A DNA stretch of 64,000 nt from Candidatus Aphodovivens excrementavium (GTDB lineage: Bacteria > Actinomycetota > Coriobacteriia > Coriobacteriales > Eggerthellaceae), in assembly GCA_018715935.1 (NCBI GenBank), contig DVKR01000029.1:62001-126000 (forward strand). The letters are read 5' to 3'. The position numbers were made by a program, and so were the translations under genes. Below the pieces are notes generated by a model. That model worked only from the letters and a program-made list of their open reading frames with translations. It ran no database searches and had not been told where the DNA came from. Each line of letters begins with the position of its first letter. Position 1 is the first letter of the stretch. Shown piece by piece: positions 35,775 through 44,530 of the stretch.

Positions 35775-35846
35775 CGCCTCCTCCTTGCGGGCAGAGCGTC
35801 CAAGAGGGGGAGGCGGTGCTATGCTGTGCGGTGCTATGCTGTGCGG
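35775..35846 (+). promoter_or_regulatory. Hairpin and 15-bp tandem repeat between binding protein and permease
   Basis: A GC-rich inverted repeat (ACCGCCTCCTCC with GGGGGAGGCGGT, ~35775-35817) is followed by two exact copies of TGCTATGCTGTGCGG (35817-35831, 35832-35846). The hairpin could lower read-through into the permease genes; the repeat may reflect slippage. Confidence 0.5.
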
Positions 35847-35893
35847 TGCGCTTTTTCACATTGCGCGGGGATCTAAGAGAGGAAGGGGTGCGC

Positions 35894-36778
35894 GTGCGAG
35901 CGCTCTCGCGAAAAACAAAGCGGGCGATCGTTCCGTACCTGCTGGCACTGCCTGCGGCAGCGCTGATCCTCGTGTTTTTGTACGGCGTGGTGAACGGCGT
36001 GTTGCAAGGGTTCGGCATTATGCCGTTTCTTGGGCGGACGGAGTTCACGCTCGAGTATTACCTCGAGGCGTTAACGCGCAGCGATCTCACGAGCTCTATT
36101 CTCTATAGTCTCTATCTCGCCGGTGTCTCGTCGATTATCGCCGTTATTGGCGGCGTGGCCATTGCCGCGTGTATGACCCGCGCGCGAACCGGCAGGTTTT
36201 TGCGGCTGGTAAACGTTCAGATCCCCATAATGACCATGCACTCGCTCGTGGCGCTTGCAGTGATGTTTCTGTTCACCGGATCGGGGCTGGTTCCCCGCGT
36301 GCTTGCGGCATTCGGCCTGGTTTCGGATCCCAGCTCGTTCACGTCTGTGGTTGGTTCGGTTTCGGGATGGGGCATCATTTTGGTCTATGCATGGAAGGAG
36401 ATTCCCTTCATCGCGTTTAGCACGGTGGCCATCATGGCCAGCATCTCCGACTCGCTGGGGGAAGCGGCGGCGATGCTGGGGGCAAGCCCCCTGCGTGCGT
36501 TTTTCGGCGTGACCTTGCCGCTTTGCAAGGGCGCCATCGCAAAGGCGTTCATGGTGGTGTTTGCCTTCGCGTTCGGCTCCTACGAGGTGCCGTTCCTCTT
36601 AGGTCCGACGCTGCCGCAGGCCATGCCGGTGCTTGCGTACGTCGAGTTCCAGGATCCCGACATCGTTAACCGTTGCTACGCCATGGCGCTCAACGGCATC
36701 ATGACGCTGCTGTGCTCTCTTATCGCGTTGGCGTACTTCGCCGTGCTGAACCGCGAGCGGAAAGGCGGCACCCGATGA
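35894..36778 (+). CDS. ABC transporter permease 1 (YnjBCD-like system)
   Basis: 294 residues with six predicted membrane helices. The coupling loop is ISDSLGEAAAMLGASPLRAFFGVTLP. The frame opens in the 15-bp repeats, but the GTG at 35894 follows AGGAAGG at seven bases and gives a normal N-terminus (RALSRKTKRAIVPYLLALP). It overlaps the second permease by four bases. Confidence 0.87.
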   Translation: MRALSRKTKRAIVPYLLALPAAALILVFLYGVVNGVLQGFGIMPFLGRTEFTLEYYLEALTRSDLTSSILYSLYLAGVSSIIAVIGGVAIAACMTRARTGRFLRLVNVQIPIMTMHSLVALAVMFLFTGSGLVPRVLAAFGLVSDPSSFTSVVGSVSGWGIILVYAWKEIPFIAFSTVAIMASISDSLGEAAAMLGASPLRAFFGVTLPLCKGAIAKAFMVVFAFAFGSYEVPFLLGPTLPQAMPVLAYVEFQDPDIVNRCYAMALNGIMTLLCSLIALAYFAVLNRERKGGTR

Positions 36779-37599
36779 GTAGGCGCAGGCGAGGCGCGGC
36801 GCCGGTCGCACGTTTCTTCATCGTGTTGAACCTCGTGTGCGTGATTGTTCCGATCGCGCTCATCGCGGTATGGGCGTTCGCCGATCGCTGGGCGTGGCCT
36901 GATTTGTTGCCGCAGGAGTTCTCGCTCCGCGGATTCTCGGAAGTGTTTTCAGGACGGCTTGGCACCGGCTGGCCGATGATTCTGCTGAGCATTGGGATCG
37001 CGCTTGCCACGGCGGTGCTGTCTACGGTGGTGGCGGCTTTGGCTGCGCGCGCGATGACGCTGTATCGCTGGCGCGGCAGATCGCTGTTCAGCTTTAGCGT
37101 CATCCTGCCGTTCATTATTCCCTCTACGGTGTTTGCCATGGGGGTGCAGGTGCTGTTCATCCATGCGGGCATCGCACGCACGGTGCCCGGCGTCGTGCTT
37201 TCGCATGCCATTGTGGCGCTGCCGTATGCCATCATTATCATGAGCGAGGTAACACGGGCGGCGGGCACACGCCTCGAGGATGCGGCGCGGTCGTTGGGCG
37301 CTGGAACGCTGGCAACGACAGTTCATGTGACCATCCCCGCACTGCTGCCGGGCATTCTCTCGTCGCTTTCGATGTGCTATATCATGTCGTTCTCGCAATA
37401 TTTCCTTACCCTGCTTATTGGGGGAGGGTCGGTGCGCACGTTTGCGGTGGTGCTGTTTCCCTATCTGTCGAGCGGGGATCGCACCATTGCTGCCGCCTAT
37501 GGCCTTACGTTCATCGTCATCACGTTTGCGGTGTTTTTGATATTCGAGCTGCTGCTTAAGCGCTTCGGCATGAAAGAGGAGCGCACCCTCTACGGGTAG
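36775..37599 (+). CDS. ABC transporter permease 2 (YnjBCD-like system)
   Basis: 274 residues, six helices, with the EAA-type loop RLEDAARSLGAGTLATTVHVTIPALLP. The start ATG overlaps the stop of permease 1 (ATGA), so it is translationally coupled. In Escherichia coli the YnjC permease is one long fused protein, whereas here two separate subunits serve. Confidence 0.87.
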   Translation: MSRRRRGAAPVARFFIVLNLVCVIVPIALIAVWAFADRWAWPDLLPQEFSLRGFSEVFSGRLGTGWPMILLSIGIALATAVLSTVVAALAARAMTLYRWRGRSLFSFSVILPFIIPSTVFAMGVQVLFIHAGIARTVPGVVLSHAIVALPYAIIIMSEVTRAAGTRLEDAARSLGAGTLATTVHVTIPALLPGILSSLSMCYIMSFSQYFLTLLIGGGSVRTFAVVLFPYLSSGDRTIAAAYGLTFIVITFAVFLIFELLLKRFGMKEERTLYG

Positions 37600-37630
37600 G
37601 CGCGCAACGCAAGGAGGATTAACGCATCCC

Positions 37631-38479
37631 ATGCATTTGGAGTTAGACCATATCGCGTTGACGCTGGGAGGGAAGCGCATACTCGACGACGTGTCGTTTG
37701 AGGTGCACGACCGCGAGTTCGTTTCGGTTCTGGGCGAATCGGGTGCGGGCAAGTCAACCACCCTCAAGGTTGTTGCCGGCCTAGTGTTTCAGGACGAAGG
37801 CCAAGTGCGCTTTGACGGGACGTGCGTGGACGATCTGCCCACGCATAAGCGCGGTTGCGCGATCGTGTTCCAAGACATCCGTTTGTTTCCCAATATGAAT
37901 GCGCGCGACAACGTTGCCTTTCCTCTCAAGATGCAGCACGTGCGCAAGGCAGAGCGTCATCGGGAGGCGGACGAGCTTTTGGCCGCAGTGCAGCTTGAGG
38001 GTATGGGGGGCCGTCGCGTCGGCGAGCTTTCCGGCGGCCAACAGCAGCGTGTTGCCCTGGCGCGCGCGTTGGCGGGAAAGCCGCGCGCGATGCTGCTTGA
38101 CGAGCCGTTCAGCGGTTTGGACGAACAGCTGCGTGACGACATGCGCACGCTGGTTCTCGATCTTCATCGGCGCTTCGGTATGACTACACTTATGGTCACG
38201 CATGACCCCGATGAGGCGCTTGTGATGAGCGACCGAATCGTCTATCTTGGGGAAGGAAGGATGCTTCAGGAGGGGGCGCCGGCGGATCTGCTTTTGAACC
38301 CGCAGCACGAGGCGGTGTCGGCGTGTTTCGGCGATACCTCGGCCATTCGCGGGACGGTGGCGGGCGGAGAGTTCTCTGCCGGCAAGCTGCGCGTTCCGGC
38401 ACCGAATAGAGCCGATGGCGATGCGGTGCTGGTGCGTGTGAAGGACGGCGGCGTGTTCGTGCACTCGCTTTCCGCATAA
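37631..38479 (+). CDS. ABC transporter ATP-binding protein (YnjBCD-like system)
   Basis: 282 residues. Walker A GESGAGKST, Q-loop VFQDIRLFPNM, signature LSGGQQQRV, Walker B AMLLDEPFSGLD and switch His in MVTHDPDEA. A C-terminal ~60-residue beta-rich tail resembles a shortened MOI/TOBE regulatory domain. AAGGAGG precedes the ATG at a normal distance. It ends the operon. Confidence 0.9.
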   Translation: MHLELDHIALTLGGKRILDDVSFEVHDREFVSVLGESGAGKSTTLKVVAGLVFQDEGQVRFDGTCVDDLPTHKRGCAIVFQDIRLFPNMNARDNVAFPLKMQHVRKAERHREADELLAAVQLEGMGGRRVGELSGGQQQRVALARALAGKPRAMLLDEPFSGLDEQLRDDMRTLVLDLHRRFGMTTLMVTHDPDEALVMSDRIVYLGEGRMLQEGAPADLLLNPQHEAVSACFGDTSAIRGTVAGGEFSAGKLRVPAPNRADGDAVLVRVKDGGVFVHSLSA

Positions 38480-38554
38480 GGGCTTGTCCGACGTATGTGC
38501 TTCGTGCCTGTCTCATCCGCAAGCAATGAGCCTCGCAGGTTAGGAGCCTACCGC

Positions 38555-39682
38555 ATGAAAGAAGAGTTTGCGCGCATCCCCTCGTTCGGTTTTGGGTGCA
38601 TGCGTCTGCCTCTCACGGATCCGAAAGATCAAAAGAGCATCGACATGCCGCAGTTCAAGCAGATGGTGGATGCGTTTTTGGAAGCAGGCGGAACGTATTT
38701 CGATACCGCGTATGTCTATCACGACGGCGCGTCTGAAACCGCCCTGCGCGAGGCGCTGGTTGAGCGGTACCCGCGCGACTCGTATCAAATTGCGACGAAA
38801 AATCCGGCGAGCATGTTCGATTCTGCCAACAAAGCGCGTGCCTGTTTTGACGAGTCGCTCGAGCGACTCGGCGTCGATTACGTCGACTTCTATCTGCTGC
38901 ATAATCTTGGCAGCGGGCGAGAGGAGGAGTTCGACGATTTTGGCATGTGGGAGTTCATTGCGCAGAAGAAGGCGGAGGGCGCTATTCGCAACATCGGCTT
39001 CTCGTTGCATGATGGCCCTGAGGTGCTGGAAGACTTGCTGGCAAAACATCCGGAGGTCGATTTCGTTCAGCTTCAGGTGAACTACTTAGATTGGGACAAC
39101 CCGGTCATTCAATCGCGCGCGCTGATGGAAGTTGCCGAACGGCATGGCAAGCCGGTGGTCATCATGGAGCCAGTGCGCGGCGGCCGCTTGGCCGAGCTTC
39201 CCCCGCGCGCTGCGGAGCCGCTGCGAGCTGTTGACCCCGAAGCGGGCTTGGCTTCGTGGGCGTATCGGTTCTGCTGGAACCTGCCTAATGTGATAACCGT
39301 GCTGTCGGGAGCGTCTACCATCACCCAGATGCGTGAGAACGCCGCGGCGTTTCTGGCGAACCGTCCCTTTAGCGAACGCGAGCGCGCCGCTCTTGACGAG
39401 GCGCTTAAGGCGCTGAGCGCCGTCCCGACAATTCCTTGCACCAACTGCGGCTACTGCCTGAAAGGATGTCCGCAGCAAGTGGCTATCCCCATCATCATGA
39501 TGCTGCTGAATCTTGAGACGATGACGGGGAATGCTGCGTTTTCCAAACACAATTACTCATGGCAGGCAGAGCCCGGCAAGGCGTCCGACTGCATTGCCTG
39601 CGGCGCCTGCGAGGCGGTATGCCCCCAAAGCATATCAATCATCGAGCATCTGCGTGAGGCCGAAGAGCACTACGAGGGCTAA
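38555..39682 (+). CDS. Aldo/keto reductase with C-terminal 4Fe-4S domain
   Basis: 375 residues. The N-terminal AKR barrel has FDTAYVYHDGASE, KNPAS (catalytic Tyr/Lys region), LLHNL and the VVIMEPVRGGRLA segment. The C-terminal ~80 residues add ferredoxin-type cysteines: CTNCGYCLKGCP and CIACGACEAVCP. This is the COG1453-type oxidoreductase common in anaerobes. The substrate is unknown. ATG 38555 follows TTAGGAG; the longer frame lacks a ribosome site. Confidence 0.9.
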   Translation: MKEEFARIPSFGFGCMRLPLTDPKDQKSIDMPQFKQMVDAFLEAGGTYFDTAYVYHDGASETALREALVERYPRDSYQIATKNPASMFDSANKARACFDESLERLGVDYVDFYLLHNLGSGREEEFDDFGMWEFIAQKKAEGAIRNIGFSLHDGPEVLEDLLAKHPEVDFVQLQVNYLDWDNPVIQSRALMEVAERHGKPVVIMEPVRGGRLAELPPRAAEPLRAVDPEAGLASWAYRFCWNLPNVITVLSGASTITQMRENAAAFLANRPFSERERAALDEALKALSAVPTIPCTNCGYCLKGCPQQVAIPIIMMLLNLETMTGNAAFSKHNYSWQAEPGKASDCIACGACEAVCPQSISIIEHLREAEEHYEG

Positions 39683-39779
39683 CTCCAGAAGCATCCCCGC
39701 GTGCCGTTTGAGGCGCTCCTTTGGCGCGCGGGGGGTGCGGGTGTGCTCCCCTTTGGCACGTGGGTGCGCGTTGCTCAGA

Positions 39780-39807
39780 AAAACAAAAACCTCGGCGTAT
39801 GCCGAGG
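39780..39807 (-). terminator. Terminator of tRNA-Leu
   Basis: CCTCGGC (39790-39796) and GCCGAGG (39801-39807) form a stem. On the minus strand a T-rich tail (GTTTTTGTTTTT) follows. Confidence 0.8.
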
Positions 39808-39820
39808 CTCCGAGTTTCGA

Positions 39821-39907
39821 TGGTGCGGGCGAGAGGACTTGAACCTCCACGGACCGAAGTCCACTAGCACCTGAAGCTAGCGCGTCTGCCAATTCCGCCA
39901 CGCCCGC
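39821..39907 (-). tRNA. tRNA-Leu (anticodon CAG)
   Basis: An 87-nt class II tRNA with encoded CCA. The acceptor GCGGGCG pairs with CGCCCGC. The anticodon loop TTCAGGT sits between CTAGC and GCTAG, followed by a long variable arm and the GGTTCAAGTCC T-arm. Confidence 0.95.
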
Positions 39908-40390
39908 AGACCAGCTTCTTAAAGAAGCGATTTAAGATAATACCCCAGCGCTTAACCGCTTGCAAGGGGTGAATTTCGCTATTTTTCTTGGATCTCCTTG
40001 CGGTGCGCGTCGCGTTTGGGAGCGGCCGGAGCCAATGCCTTCTCGAGACGACTTCTGGAATGCGCGGCGGTAGCTCATGCCCAAACGGACTCGGCGCGTT
40101 TGGGGCAGGGGGCGGCCTTCCCTTCCGCGCCGGTGCCAACGCATGTTAAATCTTCGCCACTCAAGCCGCCACCGACCTCTTGCCTTTGCCGATAGCGCTA
40201 TCATTTACTCATAGGAACGTCGAGTGTAGCCGAGCTTGCGTGCGACGGAAGCTCATGTGAGTGCGACTGATCCCGTGCGACCGACTCCTGCGTGAGACAT
40301 CGAGCCTGCGCGCAGTTGCACCGCTTTTGCTTCTCGTTTGTTGGGAAGCCCGCGTAGCAGGGCGGAACGCGCCTTCAAGGAAGAGATGCC
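39908..40390. other. Long intergenic region between tRNA-Leu and citrate synthase
   Basis: 483 bp holding the promoter of tRNA-Leu (minus) and presumably of the citrate synthase gene (plus). The short frames look like shadows, and no repeat, RNA fold or riboswitch was recognised. Confidence 0.4.
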
Positions 40391-41737
40391 ATGAGTGACG
40401 AAAAAAAACTTGCTCTCTACGAGCGATTCCGCAGCATCAACGCCATAGATCCGGAGTTGTTCGAGAAATACGAAGTCAAGCGCGGGTTGCGAAACCCCGA
40501 TGGCACGGGTGTGGTGGCTGGCATCACGGGGGTCTCCAACGTACACGGCTATGTCATCTCGGATAATGAAAAGGTTGCCGACAAGGGCTCGCTTCGCTAC
40601 CGCGGTTATGAGATAGCCGACCTGCTTGACTCCACCGACACCGAACGCCGGTTCAACTACGAAGAAATCGTCTATCTGCTTCTTATGGGAGATCTCCCCA
40701 CGCAAGATCAGCTAAGCGCCTTTATTGGCGTGCTCGATTCTCATAGAGAGCTTCCTGACGGTTTCACCGCGTCATCTATCATGCGTGCGACGCCGCATGA
40801 CATCATGAACGCTCTAGCTCGCTCGGTGCTGCTTCTCTACTCCTACGACGAGCATGCCGAAGACCGCGAGGCGATGCACGAGATCGACACCGCAATTTCG
40901 CTGGCGTCGCGCCTGCCGCGCATTATGGTTCTTTCCTACTACGCCATGCGCGCCCAATTTCACAACGAATCGATGATTATGCATCGCTTCATTCCCGGGC
41001 AGTCTACCTCGGAAACCATTTTGTCGATGCTTCGTCCCGACAGGCAGTTTACTCAGCAAGAAGCGCGTATGCTTGACATCATGCTGTGCCTGCATGCCGA
41101 GCATGGCGGCGGCAACAACTCTACCTTCACCACGCGCGTGCTTACTTCTGCCGACACCGACCCGTATTCTGCCTACGCCGCCGCTATCGGCTCGCTGAAA
41201 GGCCGCAAGCACGGCGGTGCCAACCATCAGGTGCGCGCCATGCAGCGCGAGATCAAAGAGAACGTTTCTAACTGGGAAAACGACGATGAGGTGGCGGCCT
41301 ATTTGGCCAAAATCGTCCGCAAGGAGGCCTACGACCACTCCGGCCTGGTATACGGCATGGGTCACGCGGTATACACTGAGTCGGACCCGCGCGCCGTCAT
41401 CTTGAAAAAGTTTGCCTCCAAACTAGCCGCAGGAACCGAGTTCGAGGCGGAGTTTAAGCTGCTGGAATCCATCGAGCGCCTATCTCCCGAGGTGATTCTC
41501 AGAGAAAAGGGAACCAAGAAAGACATGTGCGCAAACGTAGACATGTACTCGGGGTTTGTGTATTCCATGCTTCGAATTCCGGAAGAACTGTTCACGCCCC
41601 TGTTCGCATGCGGGAGAATTGCCGGATGGGCTGCGCATCGGTTCGAAGAGCTGGTCACCGGCAAGCGCATCATTCGCCCCGCGTACAAAACGTATCGGAA
41701 AGGGAGCAGACCCTATGTGCCAATTGAGCAGCGCTAA
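40391..41737 (+). CDS. Citrate synthase
   Basis: 448 residues. It condenses oxaloacetate and acetyl-CoA. The active-site elements LCLHAEHGGGNNSTFTTRV (His), GMGHAVYTESDPRA (His of GxGHxVY) and MYSGFVYSML (Asp replaced in context by NVDMYSG) are present, along with LKGRKHGGANHQV. AAGGAAGAG precedes the ATG. A perfect terminator follows. In a fermentative organism it probably feeds 2-oxoglutarate/glutamate synthesis rather than a full cycle (inference). Confidence 0.95.
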   Translation: MSDEKKLALYERFRSINAIDPELFEKYEVKRGLRNPDGTGVVAGITGVSNVHGYVISDNEKVADKGSLRYRGYEIADLLDSTDTERRFNYEEIVYLLLMGDLPTQDQLSAFIGVLDSHRELPDGFTASSIMRATPHDIMNALARSVLLLYSYDEHAEDREAMHEIDTAISLASRLPRIMVLSYYAMRAQFHNESMIMHRFIPGQSTSETILSMLRPDRQFTQQEARMLDIMLCLHAEHGGGNNSTFTTRVLTSADTDPYSAYAAAIGSLKGRKHGGANHQVRAMQREIKENVSNWENDDEVAAYLAKIVRKEAYDHSGLVYGMGHAVYTESDPRAVILKKFASKLAAGTEFEAEFKLLESIERLSPEVILREKGTKKDMCANVDMYSGFVYSMLRIPEELFTPLFACGRIAGWAAHRFEELVTGKRIIRPAYKTYRKGSRPYVPIEQR

Positions 41738-41763
41738 CAGGTAGCGTTAGAGAAAGCGAGCGT

Positions 41764-41792
41764 GGCCGATGCTAAGATGCATCGGCCTTTTT
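41764..41792 (+). terminator. Rho-independent terminator after citrate synthase
   Basis: GGCCGATGC (41764-41772) pairs with GCATCGGCC (41779-41787), followed by five T residues. Confidence 0.92.
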
Positions 41793-41851
41793 GATTCAAC
41801 GTGGGGTACAATGACGGCAACGAGAGGCGAGGGGAATACAAGGAGACCACT

Positions 41852-42097
41852 ATGGTTGATATAAGCCATCTGCCGAAAGGCCGAACTGCCATCAGAGAGC
41901 TCACCGAAGAGGACTTCGACGGGTTTGATCTTAAGGACATCAAGTGCCATTCTTGCAGCGGATACGGCAATTGCGGGTTCAAGTCATACGGATTGTATCA
42001 GGGCAAGGCGGTTTCTATCTGCAACCAGCGTAAATACCAGCTTCAATGCGAACGGGACGGAAAGCCTTTCGATCCAAGTGACTTGTTCAAGCACTAG
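41852..42097 (+). CDS. Small cysteine-rich protein, unknown function
   Basis: 81 residues, hydrophilic. Five cysteines at about 32, 35, 41, 57 and 66 (KCHSCSGYGNCG ... ICNQRKYQLQC), a spacing suggestive of a zinc or iron-sulfur site. AAGGAGACC precedes ATG 41852. It stands alone between the citrate synthase terminator and tRNA-Ser. No family recognised. Confidence 0.7.
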   Translation: MVDISHLPKGRTAIRELTEEDFDGFDLKDIKCHSCSGYGNCGFKSYGLYQGKAVSICNQRKYQLQCERDGKPFDPSDLFKH

Positions 42098-42120
42098 GGC
42101 GAAAGCGGGTTGTGCATAAC

Positions 42121-42151
42121 GCAAAACGGGCTCGGCGCATTGCCAAGCCCG
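42121..42151 (-). terminator. Terminator of tRNA-Ser (TGA)
   Basis: CGGGCTCGGC (42127-42136) with GCCAAGCCCG (42142-42151). On the minus strand TTTTGC follows the stem. The stem is nearly the same as the one after tRNA-Ser(GCT). Confidence 0.8.
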
Positions 42152-42163
42152 TGTGACTGTTTC

Positions 42164-42251
42164 TGGCGGAGGAAGTAGGATTCGAACCCACGGAACCTTG
42201 CGGCTCAACAGTTTTCAAGACTGCCGCCTTCGACCACTCGGCCATTCCTCC
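42164..42251 (-). tRNA. tRNA-Ser (anticodon TGA)
   Basis: An 88-nt class II tRNA with encoded CCA. The acceptor is GGAGGAA, the anticodon loop CTTGAAA lies between GCAGT and ACTGT, followed by a long variable arm and a GGTTCGAATCC T-arm. Confidence 0.95.
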
Positions 42252-42480
42252 GTATCGATGCGCTCATCCGATAAAGATGCGCGTATGCATTGTACGCTAA
42301 ATACGTCACAATGCAATTGCGCGTTCTTCGGCGCCGAATCAGAATACCACACGTTTTGGTTTAAGATGATCCCGTGAGTTTTTTGCGATTCGGCAGCTCG
42401 GTTGTGCATGGGCTTCAGGTGAAACGTGCATGCGCTTGCCGGTGCAAGCAATAGCCCGTCTGCCGCCAGGGGGAGGAACT

Positions 42481-43962
42481 ATGGGCGAATACGATCGTCG
42501 TCCCGACACGAATGACCCTCGACGTCGTCCGCGACGACGCAGCGAGGGAGAAGACGGCACCGCGCGACGCCATGCCGAGCCTGCTCGTCGCACTGCATCG
42601 GCGCGCCCTTCGTCAGCGAGCTCTTCCCGCGCGCGCATTTCTCCCGATCATGCCGCATCGAGGCGCCCTGCTGCTGCCCGCCCATCGTCTGCGCGCTCAG
42701 CGTCAGGCCGTCCTGCGCCGTCGCGCCGTCCTGCATCGGGCGGCGCTTCCCCTAACCGCACCGCGCAGCCCCGCGCTGCATCGACGCGCCGCGCGAACGC
42801 GCCGTCGCGTCAACGCGACGTCTACGTGGGCGCGGCGCCTAAGCGCAAAGGATCTCGACCCCTCGCGTTCGTCATAGCGGGCATTGCGGTTGTCGCACTC
42901 GTGGCGCTAGGAGTGTTCGCCGTGCCGCGCCTGATGTCCGCTCTGGCTCCTGCGCCGGGCGGCTCGCAAAACGGAGATGCGCAGCAAGATTCTGCAGCTG
43001 TCAACATGGCTGTTTCCGATCAGCCCGCCGAACCCGTGTCGTTCACGGTCACGTTCGCGGGCGACTGCACGCTTGGAACCGACGAGTCGTTTTCTGCGGC
43101 AACCAGCTTCAATGCGCGCTACGATGCCGAAGGCGACCCGTCCTATTTCTTCCGCAACGTATACGACCTGTTCAGCTCGGACGATTTAACCGTGGTGAAC
43201 ATGGAAGGCACGCTGACGGAATCGACCACCAGGCAAGACAAGACGTTTGCCTTCAAAGGCTCCGCCGATTACGCCCAGGTGCTGGCTGCAGGCGACGTCG
43301 AGGCGGCATCTCTTGCCAACAACCACTCGCGCGACTACGGCGAGCAAAGCTATACCGACACCAAGGATGCGCTCGATGCGGCAGGCATCGTTTCGTTTGG
43401 GTATGACGACATTGCCTATATGGATGTCAAGGGAGTCAAAGTGGCGCTGGTGGGTACCTACGAGCTTGCCGAAGGCGTAGGGATCAAAGATTCGATGGTG
43501 GCCAACATCCAGCGCGCGCGCGACGAAGGCGCGCAAGTGGTGATGGTCTACATTCACTGGGGAATCGAGCGCGAAACCGTTCCCAACCAAACTCAGATGA
43601 CGCTTGGCCACGCCGCCATCGACGCCGGTGCCGACTTGGTGATAGGCTCGCATCCCCATGTTATTCAGGGGTACGAGAAATACCAGGGTCGCTACATCGT
43701 ATACAGCTTGGGCAACTTCTGCTTTGGGGGCAACTCGAATCCGTCGGATAAAGACTGCATGATTTTCCAGCAGACGTTTACGGTGACAAACGGCGAAGTC
43801 GAGCAAAACGACGAGATCAATGTGATCCCGTGTTCAATCTCTTCGACCAGCTCAAGCAATAATTACCAGCCCACGCCTGCCGAGGGCTCGGAGGCCGAGC
43901 GCATTAACGCGAAGATTCAGGAAAGCACCGACGCAATTGCGGCAATGGCAGAAAACTTCTAG
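42481..43962 (+). CDS. CapA-family (PGA_cap) metallophosphatase-like membrane protein
   Basis: 493 residues. Residues 1-120 are a disordered Arg/Ala/Ser/Pro-rich cytoplasmic region. One membrane helix (~125-150) follows, then an extracellular CapA domain: FAGDCTLG, NMEGTLT, SLANNHSRDYG, VYIHWGIE, IGSHPHVIQG and YSLGNFCFG. The metal-site residues are intact. CapA-like proteins take part in poly-gamma-glutamate or cell-surface polymer synthesis; the role here is unproven. ATG 42481 follows GGGGGAGGAAC. The N-terminal tail would suit phosphorylation by the PknB kinases of this region (guess). Confidence 0.85.
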   Translation: MGEYDRRPDTNDPRRRPRRRSEGEDGTARRHAEPARRTASARPSSASSSRARISPDHAASRRPAAARPSSARSASGRPAPSRRPASGGASPNRTAQPRAASTRRANAPSRQRDVYVGAAPKRKGSRPLAFVIAGIAVVALVALGVFAVPRLMSALAPAPGGSQNGDAQQDSAAVNMAVSDQPAEPVSFTVTFAGDCTLGTDESFSAATSFNARYDAEGDPSYFFRNVYDLFSSDDLTVVNMEGTLTESTTRQDKTFAFKGSADYAQVLAAGDVEAASLANNHSRDYGEQSYTDTKDALDAAGIVSFGYDDIAYMDVKGVKVALVGTYELAEGVGIKDSMVANIQRARDEGAQVVMVYIHWGIERETVPNQTQMTLGHAAIDAGADLVIGSHPHVIQGYEKYQGRYIVYSLGNFCFGGNSNPSDKDCMIFQQTFTVTNGEVEQNDEINVIPCSISSTSSSNNYQPTPAEGSEAERINAKIQESTDAIAAMAENF

Positions 43963-44016
43963 GTAACGCCTCAGTGGCGATTCCTCGGGTTACAGAAGCG
44001 CCTTTTGTCGATGCCA

Positions 44017-44022
44017 TATAAT
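44017..44022 (+). promoter_or_regulatory. -10 box giving a leaderless tadA transcript
   Basis: TATAAT at 44017-44022 lies seven bases before the tadA ATG at 44030, so transcription should start at or next to the start codon. No -35 box is convincing. Confidence 0.45.
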
Positions 44023-44029
44023 ATTCTGC

Positions 44030-44530
44030 ATGACTGACAACATGACCGACGAAGATTACATGCGCCTTGCGCTTGAAGAGGCAAAACGAGCGGCAGAACT
44101 GGACGAAGTTCCCATTGGCGCGGTGGTGGTGTACCATCCGATGGATCCAGCCACGCGCAAGCCTCTTGCGTCGCCGCGCATTATTGCGCGAGCCTGCAAT
44201 TTGCGTGAGAGCACGCAGGATCCAGCCGGTCACGCCGAGTTTTTGGCACTGAAACAGGCGGCGCAGCTTTTGGGTGCGTGGCGGCTTACGGGATGTACGG
44301 TCTACGTGACGCTTGAGCCGTGCATCATGTGCGCCGGACTTATGCACCAGTCGCGCGTCGATCGGTGCGTGTATGGCGCCTTCGATAAAAAAGCGGGCGC
44401 ACTCGGCACGCTCTATGCGGTGAACGCCGACGAGCGTTTGAACCATACGTTTGAAGTGACGCCGGGGGTTTTGGAAGAGGAATGCGCCGCGTTGCTCCGT
44501 GATTTTTTTAGAAGCAAGAGGAAACGATGA
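44030..44530 (+). CDS. tadA: tRNA-specific adenosine deaminase (A34 to I)
   Basis: 166 residues. The zinc and catalytic motifs of the deaminase are HAEFLAL and TLEPCIMCAGLM (two Cys). The VPIGAVVV start of the fold is typical. It makes inosine at the wobble position of tRNA-Arg(ACG). A second ATG 12 bases downstream is possible. It overlaps ispE by four bases (ATGA). A promoter -10 box almost touches its start codon. Confidence 0.93.
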   Translation: MTDNMTDEDYMRLALEEAKRAAELDEVPIGAVVVYHPMDPATRKPLASPRIIARACNLRESTQDPAGHAEFLALKQAAQLLGAWRLTGCTVYVTLEPCIMCAGLMHQSRVDRCVYGAFDKKAGALGTLYAVNADERLNHTFEVTPGVLEEECAALLRDFFRSKRKR

